Of a stretch of 39,785 bases of DNA, positions 25,974-33,427 are shown piece after piece. Numbering within the stretch: the first letter of the stretch is position 1; each line of letters begins with the position of its first letter. The stretch is from Chitinophagaceae bacterium (GTDB taxonomy: Bacteria > Bacteroidota > Bacteroidia > Chitinophagales > Chitinophagaceae), in assembly GCA_947379895.1 (NCBI GenBank), contig CANCPA010000014.1, forward strand, positions 1 to 39,785, in the 5' to 3' direction. The position numbers and the translations under genes are program-made. The notes below the pieces were generated by a model. The model was given only the letters and a program-made list of their open reading frames with translations, was not told the DNA's origin and did no database searches.

Positions 25974-26002
25974 TTTGTATGAGATAATTCCTTGTATTTT
26001 TG
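25974..26002 (+). promoter_or_regulatory. Bacteroidota-type promoter far upstream of the first lipoprotein
   Basis: TTTG at 25974-25977, a 17-base spacer, then TATTTTTG at 25995-26002, followed by CG as is common at these promoters. Transcription would start near 26008, leaving a leader of about 260 bases before the lipoprotein ATG at 26269. The 25870-26268 gap otherwise holds only AT-rich DNA and one 32-codon frame (26148-26246). Confidence 0.5.
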
Positions 26003-26268
26003 CGTGTTAAATTTTAAGAATTAAAGTACAATTCAGTATCAATTTTTTTTTAGAAAATATTTCTAATTATTTCCTTAAAAAGTTAAAATTGATGGATTTA
26101 TGAAAAACATCTCGATAGAATATTATTAAAGTTTTAAAATACACTAAATGAATATGAAAAGTTTTAATATTATTAGTACTCATAACAAAGGAAGCCCAAG
26201 TATCTACATTATTCTGCATTGTTTTTTAAGAAAGCTTTCAAATTGAAAATTTTAATAGTTAAAAGAAA

Positions 26269-26721
26269 ATGAAAAACATATTAATATTAGCATTAGTTAT
26301 TCTAACAATAGCAAGTTGTAAGAAAAGTACAAAGACTACAAGTTCTCCAACCGACACATCAAGCATAGTTGGCAATTGGAAATGGATAGAAACCCAATTC
26401 GGATATGGTCCTAGCGACTCAAACCCTTTAAGACCACAATATGCAGGGTATCAAAAGGTATTATCTCTAACTACTGACCATAGTTTTATACTAAAAAAAG
26501 ACAATGTAATCATTGATTCGGGCACTTACACACATGGTCATGCCAATTATGTAGATTCCTTCTTTAATGAAAGATTTATTTATGATAGCATATTGTATTA
26601 TCATAAAGGGATTAAAAGTTCAAATATAGACTACTACAAAATTTACAATGACACACTCCTTTTTGATCCTGGAATTATACATATACTAGGAGCTGCATCT
26701 GTTTTTTGGAAAAAACAATAA
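26269..26721 (+). CDS. lipocalin-like lipoprotein, paralogue 1
   Basis: 150 residues. MKNILILALVILTIASCKKS is an SPII signal with lipobox IASC, so the protein should be lipidated and exported. The mature part begins with a Thr/Ser linker, then SIVGNWKWIETQFGYG (the G-x-W of lipocalin-like domains in this phylum), SDSNPLRPQYAGYQKVLSL, and strands ending in VFWKK. The paralogue downstream (27078-27566) shares GIVGNWKWIQT, the YQKM/YQKV strand, VxIDSGT-x-x-HGH, YDSILYYH-x-GI and DYYKI. The two arose by duplication. Function is unknown; such proteins often bind small hydrophobic ligands. Confidence 0.85.
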   Translation: MKNILILALVILTIASCKKSTKTTSSPTDTSSIVGNWKWIETQFGYGPSDSNPLRPQYAGYQKVLSLTTDHSFILKKDNVIIDSGTYTHGHANYVDSFFNERFIYDSILYYHKGIKSSNIDYYKIYNDTLLFDPGIIHILGAASVFWKKQ

Positions 26722-26726
26722 ATTGA

Positions 26727-27059
26727 AACAATGTCGTAAATTAAGGGCACTATCCGAAAATTAGGGTGTCAGCCTGAGGCAGTAATTAGAGTTTCTCAAG
26801 TTTTTTGAGATGACATCGCAGTTGGTTACGAATATCAGCAAGACTGTCACACTGAGTTTATCGAAGTGCAAGCAACTATAACCATTCGACCCGACTTCGA
26901 GAGCCTCAGTCTGACAGGTTGATTATCGATGAGTCCATTACAATTTATAAGATGTCATTAGCAGCCTGTCGAAGGCGCACAAAGAAGGAAATAACCTTAA
27001 TTTAGACCGGTTTCGACAAGCTCAACCTGACAGCTGTTTCTTAACTTAACGACATTGTT
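26727..27059. mobile_element. MITE-like element A, 333 bp
   Basis: Terminal inverted repeats: the left end from 26727 reads AACAATGTCGTAAATTAAG, and the right end, read on the complement from 27059, reads AACAATGTCGTTAAGTTAAG. Inside are inverted words of the GTCAGCCTGAGG / CCTCAGTCTGAC type and several TTCGACAAGCTCA / CTGTCGAAGG words. There is no open frame. It starts 5 bases after the stop of the first lipoprotein and ends just before its paralogue. Confidence 0.7.
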
Positions 27060-27077
27060 AAATAAATAGTGAATAAA

Positions 27078-27566
27078 ATGAAAAGAATAATCGTTATAGT
27101 ATTATTAATCCTAGTGCTAGCAAGTTGCAAAAAAAATTCAACAGCTTCAGTTATTTTTAATGATACTTCAGGAATCGTAGGTAATTGGAAATGGATACAA
27201 ACGTTAAACTATTACTTACCATATTGCGATTCAAACCCCATGACACCAATATATGCTAGCTATCAGAAAATGGTGAGTTTTAACGCAGACCAAAGCTTTG
27301 TAGTCACAAAAAACAATGTACTCATCGATTCAGGAACTTTTAAACACGGACATGGTACCTATACAATGCCAGGTCTGCCAGTTAAAGTATTTATATATGA
27401 TAGTATCCTATATTATCATAATGGAATTCATAATAAAGACAGTGTAGATTATTACAAAATATCAACGGATACATTGTGTTTTAGTATAGGATTGAGAGGA
27501 CTCCTTGGCAGCGGCAACCCAATAACTTGGAAAAAAAGTAATTTTAATCGCAAAATTTATTCTTAA
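27078..27566 (+). CDS. lipocalin-like lipoprotein, paralogue 2
   Basis: 162 residues from the ATG at 27078 (a GTG at 27069 would add three residues). MKRIIVIVLLILVLASCKKN is an SPII signal with lipobox LASC. The mature part repeats the plan of the upstream paralogue: GIVGNWKWIQTLNYY, SNPMTPIYASYQKMVSF, NNVLIDSGTFKHGHGTY, YDSILYYHNGIHN, DYYKISTDTLCF, ending TWKKS with a short basic tail. The relation is obvious by eye but many positions differ, so the duplication is not recent. The MITE-like element between the pair may supply or disturb its transcription. Confidence 0.85.
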   Translation: MKRIIVIVLLILVLASCKKNSTASVIFNDTSGIVGNWKWIQTLNYYLPYCDSNPMTPIYASYQKMVSFNADQSFVVTKNNVLIDSGTFKHGHGTYTMPGLPVKVFIYDSILYYHNGIHNKDSVDYYKISTDTLCFSIGLRGLLGSGNPITWKKSNFNRKIYS

Positions 27567-27910
27567 TATTCCTAATCAAAACATCTTTTTTAATTTAACC
27601 TAACTAGAATCATTCTTCTTACTAACAAAACTCATGTTACACTAAATAACAAACCTTCACCTTTGCATCGTCAATGAAAAAGAGGCTACGTTCAGCCAAA
27701 TTCACATTCATCTCATCTTCTCTAAAAGTTTACGCATAAAATTTTATTGGTTCTGTTCAATTGGATTTGAATAGTTGTTTGTATTCACAAAAGAAATGAA
27801 GTTGAATGAAGTCAATATCAGATTGATTTTATTTCAAATCAGCTTGTTTCGAAGTGGTTTAACTCTATTTGACTTCTTAATTAAGTGATTCAGGTTGTTT
27901 TTCGGGCATT

Positions 27911-27997
27911 TATGAACCCCGCCAAGGTTATTTGAATGTTCGCCATGGTTTTTTGAATCTCCGCCAAGTCGCTGTAGAGTTCGCCAAGGTGATTTAA
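27911..27997. repeat. CGCCAAGGT short tandem repeat
   Basis: CGCCAAGGTTATTTGAAT, CGCCATGGTTTTTTGAAT, CGCCAAGTCG and CGCCAAGGTGATTTAA follow each other at 20-30 base intervals. A 63-codon frame on the minus strand (27834-28025) results, with a His/Asn/Gly-rich low-complexity product that I do not accept as a gene. Confidence 0.6.
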
Positions 27998-28009
27998 TCA
28001 TCAAATGAC

Positions 28010-28128
28010 CTGAAAATACTTTCAAATCAGGCGAATATGAAACAGTATAAGTTGGGCAATGGTTTCACCACCTGATTTTAGATTCAAATAAACTGAAAAT
28101 GCTTTCAAATCAGGTGAAAATGGAACAG
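28010..28128. repeat. 36-bp direct repeat with intervening inverted word
   Basis: 28010-28045 and 28093-28128 both run from CTGAAAATRCTTTCAAATCA to GGAACAG/GAAACAG and differ at four positions. Between them GTTTCACCACCTGATTTT is an inverted partner of the repeat core, so either copy could form a stem with it. The 27567-28223 gap is otherwise AT-rich and non-coding. Confidence 0.7.
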
Positions 28129-28223
28129 CTTTTTTCGAGTTCTATTTTGAAGAAATTAATTACAAGGATAAAAAATATTTTTTCATAACAGTTCCTTCAT
28201 AGGAATTGACAATATTTCAGCAC

Positions 28224-28916
28224 ATGTTAACATACGTAGAAGGGGCAGATGGTAAATTCAGAATTCAAATTGGCACATTCGATGACAATTTTTATAAGTA
28301 CAAGGATATTTTTAATGTCCCTCCACTTAAAATCTCACAATTAACTACAGGAAGAAAGTTGTTGGATTTTTATTCAACAAGAAATGACATTGTTCAGCAA
28401 TTTGCTTATGGAAGTACAGGATATAAGGATGAAATCCGTCATGGAAATGGGACTTTAGTTTTAGGTGCCATTCCAGACCTTAATCCATTACCTACTGTAT
28501 TGCCTACTCTTTGTATTCCAAATATAGAAGGGTTGTTTAGGGAAATAATAGGACTCCTAGTTACATCTGGAAAATTGTCAGAAAGTATCGCTCAGGATTT
28601 AGGCATCTTAAAATCAATTTCAGTCGAAGATATTGAAGAAGGACAACCGAATTTGACCGTTAAATTAGTAGGAGGTGGTTATCCTATTTTGCATTGTGAT
28701 ATGCTATTTTTTGAAGGCTATGAAATTTGGAAAGACGAAGGAACAGGCTATAAAAAGGTGGATACAAGCAGTCATGCAAAATATACCGACATCTCTCCAT
28801 TGCCTGCAAAAGGAGTGACAGTTACCATTAAGTATAAAACCATTTATAAGTACAAAAATGCTGTAGTTGGAAAATGGAGTGTAGAAGTTGTTGTTCCACT
28901 TTATGGACATGTATAG
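28224..28916 (+). CDS. hypothetical protein, unrecognised
   Basis: 230 residues from the ATG at 28224 (MLTYVEGADGKFRIQIGTF); a TTG at 28206 would add six residues. I do not recognise a family with confidence. There is no signal peptide or membrane segment. The middle (about 90-150) holds a Pro-rich segment (DLNPLPTVLPTLCIPNIEGLF) and a helix. The C-terminal 80 residues are beta-rich with repeated Tyr/Lys (YEIWKDEGTGYKKVDTSSHA, TIKYKTIYKYKNAVVGKWS), like an Ig or fibronectin-type module. It is isolated on both sides by repeat-rich or terminator-bearing DNA. Composition is coding-like, so it is probably a real gene. Confidence 0.65.
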   Translation: MLTYVEGADGKFRIQIGTFDDNFYKYKDIFNVPPLKISQLTTGRKLLDFYSTRNDIVQQFAYGSTGYKDEIRHGNGTLVLGAIPDLNPLPTVLPTLCIPNIEGLFREIIGLLVTSGKLSESIAQDLGILKSISVEDIEEGQPNLTVKLVGGGYPILHCDMLFFEGYEIWKDEGTGYKKVDTSSHAKYTDISPLPAKGVTVTIKYKTIYKYKNAVVGKWSVEVVVPLYGHV

Positions 28917-29088
28917 ATAAAAGTTGAGTTACCATGTATTCAAAAAAAGAATTCATTACAATTAAGTTTATCTCAACCTCAAAAAGTCTATAAATCCTCG
29001 TTAATATTAATTAATCGGGTGAATATTAAATTGGTACCGTACTCAATTATGTAAAGTTTACCTATTATTGCAACTTAAATTTATTACA

Positions 29089-29379
29089 ATGAGTAAAGTT
29101 ACTAGACCTAGTTATACAAGTACAATTACAAAAGATAAGAAACAGGTTCCCTTAACACCACTTTTCGATAAAAACAATTTTTTATGGATGATTATTGGTG
29201 GCGTTATCATTGCCTTAGGCATGTTTTTGATGAGTGGAGGTAAAAATCAGGATCCAAATGTTTTTGACACTAAAGTTGTTTATAGCACAACAAGAATTAC
29301 GATTGCGCCTTTATTGATTGTAGGTGGACTAATTTTAGAATTTTTTGCTATTTTCAAGAAGACAAAGACTGCTGAATAA
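29089..29379 (+). CDS. DUF3098 family small membrane protein
   Basis: 96 residues from the ATG at 29089 (MSKVTRPSYTST); a TTG at 29068 would add seven. DUF3098 is recognised by PLFDKNNFLWMIIGGVIIAL, GMFLMSGG, DPNVFD-TKVVYSTTRITIAP and a second helix LLIVGGLILEFFAIF. Two membrane helices are predicted (about 31-52 and 70-90), with a short external loop and a basic N-terminus inside. In many Bacteroidota it lies beside ftsX and uppP, suggesting an envelope or division link; here it is alone, so that context is lost. A strong terminator follows 17 bases after the stop. Confidence 0.88.
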   Translation: MSKVTRPSYTSTITKDKKQVPLTPLFDKNNFLWMIIGGVIIALGMFLMSGGKNQDPNVFDTKVVYSTTRITIAPLLIVGGLILEFFAIFKKTKTAE

Positions 29380-29396
29380 AACAGTTTCAATAGATT

Positions 29397-29432
29397 AAAA
29401 AAGCGACGGAAGTGATTTCGTCGCTTTTTTTT
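29397..29432 (+). terminator. Intrinsic terminator after the DUF3098 gene
   Basis: AAAAAAGCGACG (29397-29408) pairs with CGTCGCTTTTTT (29419-29430) around a 10-base loop, followed by more T. The A run on the left would let it work in both directions. Confidence 0.88.
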
Positions 29433-29449
29433 GTGCAAAAAAGTATTCC

Positions 29450-29790
29450 TCAGGAGGTTAGCTTTACCACAAAGTAAACAAGGAAAAAACAAGTAACACA
29501 AAGTTTTACAGTCAAATTTAACCAAACTAAGTTCCCTCCTCAGAAGGTTTTACCACAATGGGCATAGGGTTTTGTACAAAAAAATGAAGATTAGAATCTA
29601 TTCCAGATCCTTATCTGCCATTTTATTTTCAGAAATCCTTGTGTTCCTTGTTTTATCTTGGTTTCCCTTGTGGTAAAACCTCCTGTGGTGAAACAAGATT
29701 TTAAATTAAAATCAAACAAACCCTTACATATTTTTGTGTCTCTTAGTGAAATTCCTTGTGCTCCTTGTGGTAAAACCTCCTGCATTGTAA
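29450..29790. repeat. ACCACAAGG-type interspersed repeat cluster
   Basis: GAGGTTAGCTTTACCACAAAG (29455 on), AGAAGGTTTTACCACAATGG (29541 on) and the inverted forms CCTTGTGGTAAAACCTCCTG (29669 and 29763 on) make two nested inverted pairs. Between them are CCTTGTG-, CACAAAG- and AACAAGGA-type words. It fills the gap before the arginase-fold gene. Related sequence is at 4821-4967 and 37.24-37.35 kb. Confidence 0.65.
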
Positions 29791-29854
29791 CTATTTATCA
29801 ACTCATCATTAAAAACTGATTATACATTGTTATGTTTGTTGTTAAACTTTTCAC

Positions 29855-30988
29855 ATGAGCATTAATACTATTATTGATTTTCTTGAGCCTGTCAACAGAT
29901 ATGAACTCAGTAATGATATTGGGTATAAAGACACACAACTCGGTCGTCATATTGCTGTTTATGAAGAAGATGCATTTCCGGATATTACAGAAGCAGATAT
30001 GGTAATAGTGGGTTGTGGAGAAATGCGTGGAGAAGGGGGTATCAATAATACGGATGCGCCAAATGCCATAAGATCGGCTTATTACAGTCTTTTTCATTGG
30101 CATTCGACTGTAAAAGTTGCTGATGTAGGTAATGTGAAAGTGGGTGCTAGTATTCAGGACTCATACGCAGCATTGAAAACTGTTGTGAAACAATTGCTTG
30201 AACTAGGCAAACGAGTGGTCGTTTTAGGAGGTAGTCATGATGTTACCCTTGCTCAATATGAAGCCTATGCCTCGATGGAAAAAATAATTGAAGCCACTTG
30301 TGTCGATTCAAGAATCGATTTGGATATGGATAGTGTATTGCCCTCCGATAACTTTTTGATGGAAATGCTCACCGGCACACCAAATTATGTTCGACACTAT
30401 AATCATATCGGGTTTCAAAGCTATTTTGTTCATCCACAGATGCTTGAAGTAATTGATAAACTTAGGTTCGATTGTTTCAGGGTAGGAAAAGTAAAAGAGA
30501 GTCTCGAAGAGATGGAACCTCCGATCAGAAATAGTCACTTGTTAAGTTTCGACATTGCAGCAATTCAACATGCACACGCGCCTGCAAACAGACTTACTCC
30601 AAATGGATTTTCTGGAGAAGAAGCCTGTACTTTGATGCAGTATGCAGGGATGAGTCCTAATATTAGCAGTATTGGTATTTATGGTTATAATACTAATTTA
30701 GATAGTCACGGAATGACAGCCATTCAAATTAGTCATTTACTTTGGTACTTAATGGATGGAATTTATAAGGGCAAACAAGAAGCGTCGCTTGATGACCGAT
30801 CTAATTTTTACGAATACAATCTTGCCTTCGCAGAGATTGAAACAGTTTTCTTACAAAGTAAACGTACCGGCAGGTGGTGGATGCAGCTTAACCATGATAA
30901 ATTTGTTGCCTGCAGTAAATTAGATTATCTGATTGCAAGCAATAACGATATGCCTGAAAGATGGTTAAGGGCAATGGAGAGGCTTTAA
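29855..30988 (+). CDS. arginase/formimidoylglutamase-fold protein with incomplete metal site
   Basis: 377 residues of the ureohydrolase (arginase/agmatinase/HutG) fold, Bacteroidota branch. The three metal motifs are present in altered form. VVLGGSHDVTLAQ keeps His128. CVDSRIDLD stands where D-A-H-x-D is usual: Asp151 and Asp155 remain but His is Arg153. LLSFDIAAIQHA replaces S-F-D-x-D-x-x-D-P: Asp233 remains but the second Asp is Ala235. Four of six ligands of the binuclear Mn site are thus kept, so it either uses a single metal or is no longer an amidine hydrolase. The annotation formimidoylglutamase used for relatives should be read as fold only. No histidine-degradation gene is nearby. 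Confidence 0.85.
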   Translation: MSINTIIDFLEPVNRYELSNDIGYKDTQLGRHIAVYEEDAFPDITEADMVIVGCGEMRGEGGINNTDAPNAIRSAYYSLFHWHSTVKVADVGNVKVGASIQDSYAALKTVVKQLLELGKRVVVLGGSHDVTLAQYEAYASMEKIIEATCVDSRIDLDMDSVLPSDNFLMEMLTGTPNYVRHYNHIGFQSYFVHPQMLEVIDKLRFDCFRVGKVKESLEEMEPPIRNSHLLSFDIAAIQHAHAPANRLTPNGFSGEEACTLMQYAGMSPNISSIGIYGYNTNLDSHGMTAIQISHLLWYLMDGIYKGKQEASLDDRSNFYEYNLAFAEIETVFLQSKRTGRWWMQLNHDKFVACSKLDYLIASNNDMPERWLRAMERL

Positions 30989-30990
30989 AA

Positions 30991-31117
30991 AGTGGTGAGT
31001 GGTGAGTAGAAAGTGGTGAGCTATTTCCTAGAATCAATTAAAAAAACATAAGGAAGTTGTACATAATAAGTTGTACGATATAAGTTGTACGTTATAAGTT
31101 GTACGTTGTACGTTATA
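30991..31117. repeat. AGTGGTGAG and AAGTTGTACGTTAT tandem repeats
   Basis: Three AGTGGTGAG words lie at 30991-31020. From 31054 to 31117 the unit AAGTTGTACGTTATA (14-15 bases) repeats about five times with small changes. The MITE-like element B begins exactly where this run stops. The run resumes in a degraded form (GTAAGTTATGCGTTATAA) on the far side. Confidence 0.75.
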
Positions 31118-31365
31118 ATGCGAATCAAGGGTTGAAAGTACCGTTAGGTACTAAATATTGGTAGTAAAATATTAAAATGAAGGCTTGAAGTGCCGTAGGT
31201 ACGACATAATTTGCGTTTGAAACTATAAAAAGTGTTTCTTTTAAGCATTTTAAAATGATATTTCGTCCCTACGGGACTTTTATGCAATTATTATTCACCT
31301 GTTTCCTACCGATATTTCGTGCCTACGGCACTTATCCTAGCGTATTTCAACCCTTGATTCGCATT
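31117..31365. mobile_element. MITE-like element B, 249 bp
   Basis: Perfect 21-bp terminal inverted repeats at 31117-31137 and 31345-31365; the left end reads AATGCGAATCAAGGGTTGAA(A). A second inverted pair lies inside: AGTGCCGTAGGTACGA near 31190 and TTTCGTGCCTACGGCACTTA near 31316, plus TTTCGTCCCTACGGGACTTT near 31262. No open frame. The flanks share GCGTTATAA / ACGTTATAA, perhaps a target repeat or only part of the surrounding tandem repeat. Confidence 0.8.
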
Positions 31366-31588
31366 TGTAAGTTATGCGTTATAAATAAAACTCACTTACT
31401 TTAAATACAAGTGGTTCATCTATTTTAGTTACATTCCCAAAAAGGGAAGGACAAGGAACCACTAATTGTTAAAAAAACGAATTTGCACGACTTCATTGGA
31501 TAAATACTTGTGTTAGTTGTAAAAAACATTGTTTTCTTTGTGGTAAAAAAATCCCAATCAGTAAAAATTTCAATTTAAATAAACAATT

Positions 31589-32041
31589 ATGAAAAATATT
31601 TTTGACATTAATGATGTAAATGAAATACTAGCACGTATTTCGAAGTTAACCCCTGAAACTAAAGGACTTTGGGGCAAGATGACAGTTTCGCAAATGTTAG
31701 CACACTGCAACGTTAGCTATGAATTAGTGTATGAAAACAAACATCCCAAACCAAATTTGTTTATTGGATTTATTCTAAAAACATTTGTAAAAAAGATTGT
31801 AGTAAACGAAACTCCATACAAACAAAACAGTGGCACTGCCCCAAGTTTTGTGATAAAAGATGATAAGGATTTTGAAAAAGAAAAGACGCGTTTAATAGAA
31901 TATATTAAAAAGACACAAGAACTAGGAGCAACATATTTTGATAATAAGGAATCACACTCATTTGGAATATTAAATAAAACAGAATGGAACAATATGCTTT
32001 ACAAACATTTGAACCATCATCTGAGTCAGTTTGGCGTATAG
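31589..32041 (+). CDS. DUF1569 family protein (DinB-like four-helix fold)
   Basis: 150 residues, no signal peptide. The DUF1569 pattern is clear: LTPETKGLWGKMTVSQMLAHC with the His of the putative metal site, then LGATYFDNKESHSFGILNKT and the C-terminal MLYKHLNHHLSQFGV with more His residues. DinB-like folds bind a divalent metal through three histidines; His55-type, His140s and the KHLNHH segment supply candidates here. Cellular role and substrate are unknown. A 17-bp stem hairpin follows and separates it from the convergent esterase gene. Confidence 0.88.
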   Translation: MKNIFDINDVNEILARISKLTPETKGLWGKMTVSQMLAHCNVSYELVYENKHPKPNLFIGFILKTFVKKIVVNETPYKQNSGTAPSFVIKDDKDFEKEKTRLIEYIKKTQELGATYFDNKESHSFGILNKTEWNNMLYKHLNHHLSQFGV

Positions 32042-32070
32042 TTTTCTAGTCGATATTATTAGTTTGAACC

Positions 32071-32107
32071 TTAATGAAGTCTTCGCTTATAGCGGAGCCT
32101 TCATTAA
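32071..32107. terminator. Hairpin between convergent DUF1569 and esterase genes
   Basis: TTAATGAAGTCTTCGCT (32071-32087), loop TAT, AGCGGAGCCTTCATTAA (32091-32107): 17 pairs with G-T wobbles. There is no long T run on either side, so it is a stem barrier rather than a classical intrinsic terminator. Confidence 0.5.
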
Positions 32108-32128
32108 AATAATGACATTGTCTTAATT

Positions 32129-32989
32129 CTACATTACCTCTTTTAAAAAGGATTCAATGGCTTCGCCAATTTCCTTATTCTTACCACTAAGCCCGTGCCC
32201 TCCTCCCGGAATAGTTATGAATTGATTCTTTACACCTGCTTCGTCTAATTTCTTGTGCAATTCAACAGACTGTTGATAGGGAACCGTTTTATCTGCATCT
32301 CCATGAATAATTAATACAGGAGGACTTGATTTTTTCACATAATAGATAGGTGAAACCGATGCCAATAGATCTTTATTGCCAATATAATTGCCAAGCCATA
32401 AAGCTGCCGACTGATTACGTTCAACACCCGGAACAGTTAAATCGGTTGGACCATATTTATCAATAATTGCTTTTATAGTAAAGGCATCGATGTTTTTAAA
32501 AGCCACATCAAAACGATGTTCCTTTTGGAGTAATCCTGCCATCAATGCCAAATGCGCTCCTGCACTTGACCCCATAACAATTATTTTATCCTTATCTATA
32601 TTTAATTCTTTGGCGTGTTGAACAACATATAATATGGCAGCACGAACATCCTCAATTGCAGCGGGTGCAGTTGCTACATCTGATAGTCTATATTCAATAT
32701 TTGCCACCGCAAATCCATTTTTATAGAATCCTCCAAAACCTGATTGCCCCTCTTTTGTACCTATTCTCCATCCTCCACCATGAATATTAAATACAATCGG
32801 AGTCGGTTTATTAGCTGTGGGGTTATAATAAATATCTTCCCTACCCTTCCAATCTCCCACTATAGCATACACTTCATCAATTTTAGTAAGATAGCCATTC
32901 GGAAGCGATGATTTAAACTCACTAGCAGGTGTCTGAGCAAATAGATTTGCTGCAGATAGAACAAGAAATAATAAGAGAATCCTCTTCAT
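32129..32989 (-). CDS. secreted alpha/beta hydrolase (carboxylesterase, HSL/BD-FAE type)
   Basis: 286 residues. The signal peptide ends LFAQ (residue 19). The HGGGW oxyanion motif (His70-Trp74), nucleophile elbow GSSAG with Ser142, acid Asp233 in HGDADKTVP and catalytic His265 in GGGHGLSG form a complete triad. It therefore hydrolyses esters, probably of short acyl or aryl groups or polysaccharide acetates, in the periplasm or outside the cell; the substrate is inferred. GYxxGxGW-type insertions are absent. There is no linked glycan-degradation gene, so it is not obviously part of a polysaccharide-utilisation locus. Confidence 0.9.
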   Translation of the reverse strand: MKRILLLFLVLSAANLFAQTPASEFKSSLPNGYLTKIDEVYAIVGDWKGREDIYYNPTANKPTPIVFNIHGGGWRIGTKEGQSGFGGFYKNGFAVANIEYRLSDVATAPAAIEDVRAAILYVVQHAKELNIDKDKIIVMGSSAGAHLALMAGLLQKEHRFDVAFKNIDAFTIKAIIDKYGPTDLTVPGVERNQSAALWLGNYIGNKDLLASVSPIYYVKKSSPPVLIIHGDADKTVPYQQSVELHKKLDEAGVKNQFITIPGGGHGLSGKNKEIGEAIESFLKEVM

Positions 32990-33179
32990 TTTATTTTATT
33001 TAATGTAAAGTCAATTAATCAGGATTGAAATAATACTAGAATCGATATCGCTAAATTTCTAATCACTATTCAATGCGGTTGCTAATTCAGCTATAAAAGG
33101 AAAGTTTCTATTAAAGCGAAGACAACCTTAATTTAATAACAGCAAATCTTTAATTATAAATTCACTTTACAGGTTTATA

Positions 33180-33285
33180 CTTTTATTACGTCCCACAAAG
33201 GACTAGCCTAATATTGATGATGCTTTTCTTCCAATATTTCGCGCATACGCCACTTAATCTAGCTTATTTAAACCTTTACTTCGCC
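33180..33285. repeat. Decayed partial copy of MITE-like element B
   Basis: ACGTCCCACAAAGGACT, then CCAATATTTCGCGCATACGC, CACTTAATCTAGCTTATTTA and AACCTTTACTTCGC follow the order of the right half of element B (CGTCCCTACGGGACT, CCGATATTTCGTGCCTACGG, CACTTATCCTAGCGTATTTC, AACCCTTGATTCGC) with scattered substitutions. The left half is missing. Confidence 0.65.
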
Positions 33286-33425
33286 TTACACTTCACACCT
33301 CACACCTTACACCTTAGACCTTAGACCTTACACTTTATACCTTATACCTTACACCTTACCCCTTTCCTCCTGCCCTGCCTTTTACCTATAACTTAAAACC
33401 TATAACTTAAAACTTATTACTAACA
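33286..33425. repeat. ACACCTTAC / AACCTATAACTTA low-complexity tandem repeat
   Basis: The words CACACCT, TACACCTT, TAGACCTT and TATACCTT repeat every 8-10 bases, turning into AACCTATAACTTA. It lies just past the rodA stop, where it may act as a transcription barrier. It resembles the arms at 12336-12428. Confidence 0.7.
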
Positions 33426-33427
33426 AG

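Noticed and set aside
26148-26246. 32-codon gene ahead of the first lipoprotein
   Set aside because: Length and composition do not separate it from chance in AT-rich DNA; mentioned only in a finding.
27834-28025. 63-codon minus-strand frame through the CGCCAAGGT repeat
   Set aside because: The His/Asn/Gly-rich product reflects the repeat, and no family or start signal supports a gene.
31117-31365. CRISPR-like array from the repeated CCTACGG words
   Set aside because: The words occur as inverted pairs rather than regularly spaced direct repeats, and no cas gene is present.
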